Source of the DNA: an uncultured bacterium
GTDB lineage: Bacteria; Bacillota; Clostridia; Lachnospirales; Lachnospiraceae
Reading direction: 5' to 3'
DNA: 11,271 nucleotides
Assembly: GCA_947071365.1 (NCBI GenBank)
Contig: CAMTFT010000020.1
Location: 1-11,271 of the forward strand
Under the pieces are notes generated by a model, which was not told where the DNA came from, did not search any database, and saw only the letters and a list, made by a program, of their open reading frames with translations. Position 1 is the stretch's first letter; every line of letters starts with the position of its first letter. The position numbers and the translations under genes were made by a program. This document shows positions 6,118 through 11,271 of the stretch, one piece after another.

Positions 6118-6180
6118 ATGCAGTCACATGATTGTTTTATGCAGATTGTATGATTGTTTTGTGCGAATTATGATTTTTTT
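6118..6180. repeat. Three imperfect ~21-bp tandem repeats upstream of the transketolase promoter
   Basis: Units are 6118-6138, 6139-6160 and 6161-6180 (21, 22 and 20 bp). On the + strand they share ATGCA at the left end and ATGATTGTTTT at the right end; unit 3 is more diverged (GTGCG and ATGATTTTTTT). The spacing is about two helical turns, so a protein could bind the same DNA face three times. The location just upstream of a -35 box fits activator sites. No known regulator motif is recognised. Confidence 0.55.
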
Positions 6181-6192
6181 AGAAAATCTGTA

Positions 6193-9100
6193 TCACTCAA
6201 TACTCTTCAGTGATTCTACCATGTCAATTTTCTTTAATTTAAAGTACATGGCGAAATTGACAATGACGGAAAAGCCCACGGTGAGCAGTGTTCCGTAAAC
6301 GAAGCTGTCCAGATTGATGTTCCGCCCGAACATGCACGTATCCACCTCCACGGTGGTGATGACATACGCATGCAGCAGCTTTCCTATCAGTACGCCGAGA
6401 CCGGCTCCAATCAGTGTCAGCAGCACATTTTCCCGGTATACGTAAGCGCCTACTTCACCGTCATAAAAGCCCAGAACCTTCAGCGTCGCAAGCTCCCGGC
6501 GCCGCTCATTGATATTGATGTTATTGAGGTTGTAAAGCACCACAAAGGCCAGCATTCCCGCCGAAACGATCAGGACTACCATTACGATATCCATTGCCCC
6601 GAGCATACTGTCGATCTGCTCCGCCATCGTTCTCGTATATGTAATATTCAGCACGGCGTCCTCTGCCAGCAGCTTCTCTCCGATGTTCTCCACAACGCTC
6701 TGCTCTTCTCCGCTCCGGAAGAAAATACTGTTGTATTCCGCAGCCTTTCCATACACCTTTTCATAAAGCGCGGGTGTCATATACAGGTAGTGATACAGAT
6801 AGTTCTCGCACACCGCCGCCACCGGCACCCGGATATCCTCGCCCTCGTCCTGTTTCAGCAGGATCGTATCCCCAGGACGTATATTCAGCTCGGTGGCCAC
6901 CTTCTCCGTGATAATGGCGCCTTCATCCGTCAGCTCGTATAATTCCTTCGTTTCTCTGTCCCTGAAGCACAGAAAATCGCCAAGATCGTCCGGTGTCTCC
7001 GGGACGTACACGTATACCGACCAGTCCTTATCGGATATGCCGTCCGTCCTGATCTCCTCCTGATGCATATAGAACTGCTTTGATTCCGATACGCGGGTAT
7101 CCTCCTGAATCATCTGCCGCGGCACATCTTTCTTTTCCTCCGATACGTCAGCATCGAGAATCACCATGGCATCGTACATCTGCAGCTCTTCAAACTGCAA
7201 AAGCCCGATATCCATAATAGAATCCTGCAGGCCATATCCCACCATCAGAAGCCCCATGCAGCCGCCGATGCCGATAACAGTCATCAGGAAACGCTTTTTG
7301 TACCGCAGAAGATTGCGGACTGTAGACTTCCAGGAAAAGCTCAGCCTGCGCCACAGAAACGGCAAGTACTCCAGAAAGACGCGTTTTCCTTCCTTCGGTG
7401 AGGGCGGACGCATCAACTGTGCCGGCACAGCCAGCAACTCACGCCAACATGCCAGAAACGTTGCGCCCAGCGTACAAAACAGCGATGCTCCGGCAGCCAC
7501 AAAAATGTATGTCAGATTATACGGTATCAAAATCTTCGGAAGATAATGATACACGATTCCGTATGCATTAATAATTACCCAGGGCAGAAGTTTTTCGCCA
7601 ATAAGTATGCCGATAAGGCTTCCTCCCATGGTGGCCCAGAAAGCGTATTTCAGATACTTGGAGGCAATCGCTCCCTTGCCGTAGCCCAGCGCCTTCAATG
7701 TACCGATCTGGGTTCTCTGCTCTTCCACCATACGCGTCATCGTAGTCAGACTGATCAATGCCGCTACGAGGAAAAACAGTACCGGAATCACTTTGGCAAG
7801 GTTGCCGATACGCTCCGCATTTTCCCCGTATCCCGTATATTCCGGCAGTCCGTTTCGGTCGTCCACGTACCATTCCGGAAACTTGATATCCGCCAGCTCC
7901 TGCTCCGCATCCGCAATTTCCTGCTCTGCATCGAGAAGCTCCTGCTCCGCATCCTTTATCTTCTGTTCGCCGTCAGCGATCTTTTCCTCCGCTTCCAGCT
8001 TTCCTTCCTCGTATTCATCCCAGCCGTCTTTTATTTTCTGCTTATTTTCCGCCAGCTCTTTCTTTGCATCCGCGATCTGCTTCCTCGCATCGGCAAGCTC
8101 TGCTCTGGCATCAGAAAGCTGCTGCCGCCCGTCCGCAAGCTGCTGCTCCCCGTCCGCAAGCTGGCTCTTGGAAGCATTCAGCTTCGCCCAGCCAAGATCC
8201 AGCTCCTGCCGCGCCGAATCCAGTTTTGTCTTTGCCTTTTTCAGCTCTTTGTAGCCGTCATCAATCTCCTTCTGACCATCAGCGAGCTGCTTCTCACTGT
8301 TTTCCAGAGTAGCCTTTCCCTGCTCCAGGGCTGTCCGTCCCGACGACAGCTCTGCTTTCTTCGCATTCAGCTCCTGCCAGCCTGCCTTTAGCTGCTCGCC
8401 TGCCGCTGCCAGCTCCGCGTCCTTCGCATCCAGCGTCTGCTTCGTCGCCGCAAGCACTGCTGTATTTTCATCGAGCTGCTGCTTTGTGGCTGCAAGCACA
8501 GCCGCGTTTTGATCCAACTCCTGTTTTGCTGATGCAAGAGAGGCAGCGTTCTCGTCCAGTACCTGCTTTGTCGCCGCAAGCTGTGCGGCTGTCGCGTCAA
8601 GCTTTGCCTTCTCTTCTGCAAACGGAGCCACGGCCGCATTCAGGGAAGCTTCTGCCTGTTCTTTGGCGGTAGTGGCAGCGGCCTGCGCCTTAACTAATAT
8701 CGTATCATGTTCATTCTGCAGATCTGCAAGCTCCACCTCCAGATTCCTCACCGCTTCCTGCTGCTGTGCCACCTTTTCCTCTGCCGCCGCAATTTTTCCT
8801 GGCGTTTCAGGATCGTTCTGATCCAATGTATCTCTCAAATTCTGCAATTCTTTCTCATACTGAGCCAAAATAGCCTGCGCCGCTGTAAGTTCCTGGCTTT
8901 TTGCCGCATGAGTTTCCCTATTCGTCTGAATATTACTGCTGCATTCATTCAACGCAACCGTAGCCGCATCATACGCTGTCTGCAGCGGACCTACCGTATT
9001 GTCATACGCCTGCTGATACTGAGAAAGCCCGGCCTCATACTCCGTATATCCGGTATCATATTGCGCCTGACCCGCTTTCCACTGCGCCTGACCTGCTTCC

Positions 9101-10518
9101 CACTGTGCAAACCCAGCATCATACTGCGCCTGACCCGCATTGTACTGCTCCCATCCGGCTGCAAGCTGCTGCTGTCCCGCCTCATACTGGGCTTTTCCAT
9201 CGGCAAGCTGCGCTGCCCCGGCATCATACGCTGCCTGATTCTGCGAAAGCTCCTGTTCTGCCGCCGCAAGCTGCTGTTCACCTGACTCGATCTCCGCCAG
9301 ATTTGTATTGTACTCCTTCCAGCCCTGCTCCAGAGCTGTTTTGCCACTGTCTATCTCCTTCTGGGCTGATTCCAATTTCTTCTTCGCCGCTGACGATTCC
9401 CTGTTGTACTCGGCCAGTCCCGACTGATATTCCTTTTCGCCCGATGCAAGTGTATTCTGACCGTCATCGTACTGCGCTTTTCCGTCGGCAAGCTTCTGCT
9501 CATTGTCCGCAATTTCCCGCTCGCCGTCAGATAGCTCCCGTTCGCCCTCCGCCATTTCCTTCTGTGCGTCGTTCAGCTCGCGTTTTCCATCCCGGATCTG
9601 CGTCTGACCGTCAAGCAGCTCTGACTCTGCTTCGGAAAGTTCCGATTCAGCCTCGATTTTTCCGTCCTCCAGCTCCTTTTTTGCATCCGCCAGCTCCTGC
9701 CTTCCATCAGCAACTTCCTGCTTTGCGTCTGCTATCTTTTCCCGGGCTTCTTCCATGACTTCATTATACCGGATCTCACAGCGGGCGCCTTCCATATCCT
9801 CCACCCGACTGTGTACTTCCTCCACCAGATCTTCATATCCGTCTGTAAACGCAGTCTCATCTATCGCTCCCGCGGCAGTCAGATACGCAACGCTGTACAC
9901 CTCCGAGTCAAAATCCTCGGAAAGTACGTACATGATGCCGGTAACAGCTCCCGTTCCCAGAGTCGTATTGCCCTTATTGAAGGAAATATAGCAGGGGCTG
10001 TGCCCATATCCGCTGACTGTAAAGCTCCTGCGTTTTAAGCTGCTGTTTTCTTCATCTGAAACCGTGATCTCGATCTTATCGCCGGGCGCATATCCCATCT
10101 TTTTAGCATACGCGGAATCCAGAAAACACTCTCCCGGCTCATTCGGGATCTCTCCTGCTTCCGCCGCCAGTTTGTTCATACCGTCCGGAATCGACTCCAC
10201 ATGAAGTACATCCTGGGCATCCCCCGCGCCGCAGTAAATGTCCTCCATGTAGCAGCCTGCCACCGCATCCACGCCCTCCACTTCGCCAAGAGCCTGCAGA
10301 TCCTTCTGTGTCAGTCCCAGCGTACTGATCACACGGATATCCATCAGGTTGCTGTCGTCAAAATACCAGTCTCCGGTAGACCGCATATCCGGCGCCGCAG
10401 ACTGTATCCCCGAAAAGAAAGCAACGCCAAGCGCCACAATAAAAAAGATGGAGAGGAAGCGGTTCATGCTCTTTTTAATTTCAACGTAAAAATCTTTCCT
10501 CAGTGCTCTTTTCTTCAT
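6193..10518 (-). CDS. FtsX-family ABC permease with giant extracytoplasmic coiled coil
   Basis: A 1441-aa membrane protein, the permease partner of the ATPase upstream. Residue positions count from the ATG at 10518. Likely topology: TM1 about 21-41, a MacB-type periplasmic-like domain about 45-250, a coiled coil about 252-879, three TMs in about 907-1025, a duplicated FtsX half starting with TM5 about 1075-1100, a second external domain about 1105-1300, and three TMs in 1308-1425. Both halves hold the FtsX coupling motif (QIGTLKALGY at 937-946; RELATLKVLGF at 1341-1351). The coiled coil is built of xxDGxxEL/AxxEL heptads resembling YhgE/Pip-type repeats, and has a Pro-Gly break near its centre (566-575). 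The ATG is 2 nt after the ATPase stop; a GTG at 10527 overlapping that stop is the alternative. It may export a lipid or peptide, or act as a mechanotransmitter like FtsEX; the substrate is unknown. Confidence 0.9.
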   Translation of the reverse strand: MKKRALRKDFYVEIKKSMNRFLSIFFIVALGVAFFSGIQSAAPDMRSTGDWYFDDSNLMDIRVISTLGLTQKDLQALGEVEGVDAVAGCYMEDIYCGAGDAQDVLHVESIPDGMNKLAAEAGEIPNEPGECFLDSAYAKKMGYAPGDKIEITVSDEENSSLKRRSFTVSGYGHSPCYISFNKGNTTLGTGAVTGIMYVLSEDFDSEVYSVAYLTAAGAIDETAFTDGYEDLVEEVHSRVEDMEGARCEIRYNEVMEEAREKIADAKQEVADGRQELADAKKELEDGKIEAESELSEAESELLDGQTQIRDGKRELNDAQKEMAEGERELSDGEREIADNEQKLADGKAQYDDGQNTLASGEKEYQSGLAEYNRESSAAKKKLESAQKEIDSGKTALEQGWKEYNTNLAEIESGEQQLAAAEQELSQNQAAYDAGAAQLADGKAQYEAGQQQLAAGWEQYNAGQAQYDAGFAQWEAGQAQWKAGQAQYDTGYTEYEAGLSQYQQAYDNTVGPLQTAYDAATVALNECSSNIQTNRETHAAKSQELTAAQAILAQYEKELQNLRDTLDQNDPETPGKIAAAEEKVAQQQEAVRNLEVELADLQNEHDTILVKAQAAATTAKEQAEASLNAAVAPFAEEKAKLDATAAQLAATKQVLDENAASLASAKQELDQNAAVLAATKQQLDENTAVLAATKQTLDAKDAELAAAGEQLKAGWQELNAKKAELSSGRTALEQGKATLENSEKQLADGQKEIDDGYKELKKAKTKLDSARQELDLGWAKLNASKSQLADGEQQLADGRQQLSDARAELADARKQIADAKKELAENKQKIKDGWDEYEEGKLEAEEKIADGEQKIKDAEQELLDAEQEIADAEQELADIKFPEWYVDDRNGLPEYTGYGENAERIGNLAKVIPVLFFLVAALISLTTMTRMVEEQRTQIGTLKALGYGKGAIASKYLKYAFWATMGGSLIGILIGEKLLPWVIINAYGIVYHYLPKILIPYNLTYIFVAAGASLFCTLGATFLACWRELLAVPAQLMRPPSPKEGKRVFLEYLPFLWRRLSFSWKSTVRNLLRYKKRFLMTVIGIGGCMGLLMVGYGLQDSIMDIGLLQFEELQMYDAMVILDADVSEEKKDVPRQMIQEDTRVSESKQFYMHQEEIRTDGISDKDWSVYVYVPETPDDLGDFLCFRDRETKELYELTDEGAIITEKVATELNIRPGDTILLKQDEGEDIRVPVAAVCENYLYHYLYMTPALYEKVYGKAAEYNSIFFRSGEEQSVVENIGEKLLAEDAVLNITYTRTMAEQIDSMLGAMDIVMVVLIVSAGMLAFVVLYNLNNININERRRELATLKVLGFYDGEVGAYVYRENVLLTLIGAGLGVLIGKLLHAYVITTVEVDTCMFGRNINLDSFVYGTLLTVGFSVIVNFAMYFKLKKIDMVESLKSIE
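8392..8601 (-). repeat. Five 42-bp (14-residue) repeats inside the permease coiled coil
   Basis: Residues 640-709 form five consecutive 14-residue units, each beginning LD and centred on AAxLAATKQ (for example LDENTAVLAATKQT). The 42-bp period is also visible in DNA, with recurring TGCTTTGT and GCAAG on the + strand. Two heptads per unit with Ala and Leu at core positions fit a tightly packed coiled coil. Confidence 0.75.
9019..9228 (-). repeat. Ten 21-bp (7-residue) aromatic repeats inside the permease coiled coil
   Basis: Residues 431-500 are ten exact heptads of the form (Y/L/W)xAGxxQ. Tyr or Trp comes first in eight of them (431, 445, 459, 466, 473, 480, 487, 494) and Leu in two (438, 452). 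The 21-bp DNA copies are nearly identical in places (GCGCCTGACC recurs), which suggests fairly recent expansion by slippage or unequal exchange. Confidence 0.8.
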
Positions 10519-10520
10519 AC

Positions 10521-11228
10521 CTACCACTCAATCGTCTGTACCGGTACAGGATGCTCATTCATCTGCATACTCGACACCCTGCCGTTTTTTATCTTGATCA
10601 CGCGGTCCGCCATCGGCGTAATCGCCGTATTGTGCGTAATGACAATAACCGTCATCCCCCGCTCCCTGCACATATCCTGCAAAAGCCCCAGGATTGCCTT
10701 TCCTGTCTGGTAGTCCAGCGCTCCCGTCGGTTCATCGCACAAAAGCAGCTTTGGATTTTTCGCCAGCGCTCTTGCAATCGACACACGCTGCTGCTCCCCT
10801 CCCGAAAGTTGGGATGGAAAATTCTTCATACGCTGCTCCAGCCCTACCTCCCGAAGCACAGTCTCGGCATTCAGCGGATTTTTGCAGATCTGCATCGCCA
10901 GCTCCACATTTTCCAAAGCAGTCAGATTCGGAACCAGATTGTAAAACTGGAATACGAACCCGATATCATCCCGCCGGTATCCCGTCAGCCGTTTGTGGCT
11001 GTATTTTGCGATATCGTGCCCGTCCACCAGCACCCTGCCGCTGCTGGCTGTATCCATTCCGCCCAGGATATTCAGAACCGTCGTCTTGCCCGCGCCGCTG
11101 GGCCCGACGATCACCACAAATTCACCCTTCTGTATCTCAAAATCAATTCCGTCCACCGCATGGATCTCCACTTCACCCATACGGTAGATCTTTGTTACAT
11201 GCTCCAGTTTAACAAATGCTTCTGACAT
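10521..11228 (-). CDS. ABC transporter ATP-binding protein (LolD/MacB type)
   Basis: A 235-aa cytoplasmic ATPase that powers the FtsX-family permease encoded next. All nucleotide-binding motifs are intact: Walker A GPSGAGKT at 42-49, Q-loop Gln94 in [16 protein letters not shown], signature LSGGEQQR at 141-148, Walker B LLLCDEP at 161-167 with the D-loop SALD-type GALD at 169-172, and the switch His199 in VITHN. The sequence type is that of LolD/MacB/FtsE ATPases, which pair with FtsX-fold permeases as export or mechanotransmission machines rather than importers. AGAGG lies 8 nt before the ATG. The gene stops 2 nt before the permease ATG, so the two are co-translated. Only 43 nt of upstream sequence is present, and no promoter or regulator can be judged from it. 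Confidence 0.95.
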   Translation of the reverse strand: MSEAFVKLEHVTKIYRMGEVEIHAVDGIDFEIQKGEFVVIVGPSGAGKTTVLNILGGMDTASSGRVLVDGHDIAKYSHKRLTGYRRDDIGFVFQFYNLVPNLTALENVELAMQICKNPLNAETVLREVGLEQRMKNFPSQLSGGEQQRVSIARALAKNPKLLLCDEPTGALDYQTGKAILGLLQDMCRERGMTVIVITHNTAITPMADRVIKIKNGRVSSMQMNEHPVPVQTIEW

Positions 11229-11271
11229 CTGGTATGCCTCTTTCTCTGTTGATTCCTGCCCTCTGTCAGGT

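Noticed and set aside
6128..6164. Link between the transketolase upstream repeats and the antitoxin repeats, which share AAAACAATC
   Set aside because: The shared core is only 9 bases of A/T-rich sequence, lies on opposite strands, and the transketolase copies lie outside the predicted transcript. Chance is more likely.
7546..9758. Long + strand reading frames opposite the permease (7546-8391, 8707-9285, 9105-9758)
   Set aside because: They are shadows of the low-complexity coiled coil on the other strand; their products are compositionally biased with no domain, and no ribosome binding site was found.
7884..9765. Coiled coil as a phage tape-measure or SMC-like protein
   Set aside because: It is flanked by TM segments and two FtsX-type permease halves and follows a matching ABC ATPase gene.
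10519..10527. GTG at 10527 as start of the permease
   Set aside because: It overlaps the ATPase stop and adds only three residues; the ATG at 10518 is the simpler choice, though not proven.

Overview
The window looks like the end of an assembled contig from a Gram-positive Firmicute, probably a gut Clostridia/Lachnospiraceae-type organism. The signs are strong GGAGG ribosome binding sites, a transketolase split into two adjacent subunit genes, and an FtsX-like ABC permease carrying a huge extracytoplasmic coiled coil. The genus cannot be told from the sequence alone. Bases 1-47 are not biological: they are an Illumina Nextera i5/transposase adapter left on the contig end, so the first gene is cut off at its 5' side.

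Layout. 48-3336 (+): a three-gene set made of an allantoinase-like cyclic amidohydrolase (5' partial), a CapA-fold metallophosphoesterase-like protein, and a glutamine-amidotransferase-like protein that seems to lack the nucleophile cysteine. 3378-4139 (+): a complete type III toxin-antitoxin module of the ToxIN/AbiQ type. It has its own promoter, a leader hairpin, three tandem 36-nt antitoxin RNA repeats with compensatory base changes in the stem, an intrinsic terminator, and then a 171-aa ToxN/AbiQ-family endoribonuclease. 4138-4187: a convergent terminator. 4272-6037 (-): split transketolase, N-terminal (TPP-binding) subunit first and C-terminal subunit second, overlapping by 13 nt, with a probable promoter and three ~21-bp repeats just upstream of it. 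6193-11228 (-): an ABC exporter-type pair, a LolD/MacB-type ATPase followed 2 nt later by a 1441-aa FtsX-family permease.

How the parts work together. The toxin-antitoxin module is self-contained and AT-richer than the genes around it. It sits as an island between two metabolic operons that face each other. In known systems of this type the repeat RNA is cut by the toxin into single units that bind and inhibit it; the terminator between RNA and toxin gene keeps antitoxin RNA in excess; and the module commonly acts as abortive-infection phage defence. The transketolase pair serves the non-oxidative pentose phosphate pathway. The ABC pair probably couples cytoplasmic ATP hydrolysis to movement of a very long external helical stalk. 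The most interesting items are the antitoxin RNA, which has a readable structure and a promoter embedded in an inverted repeat, and the near-symmetric ~630-residue coiled coil of the permease.
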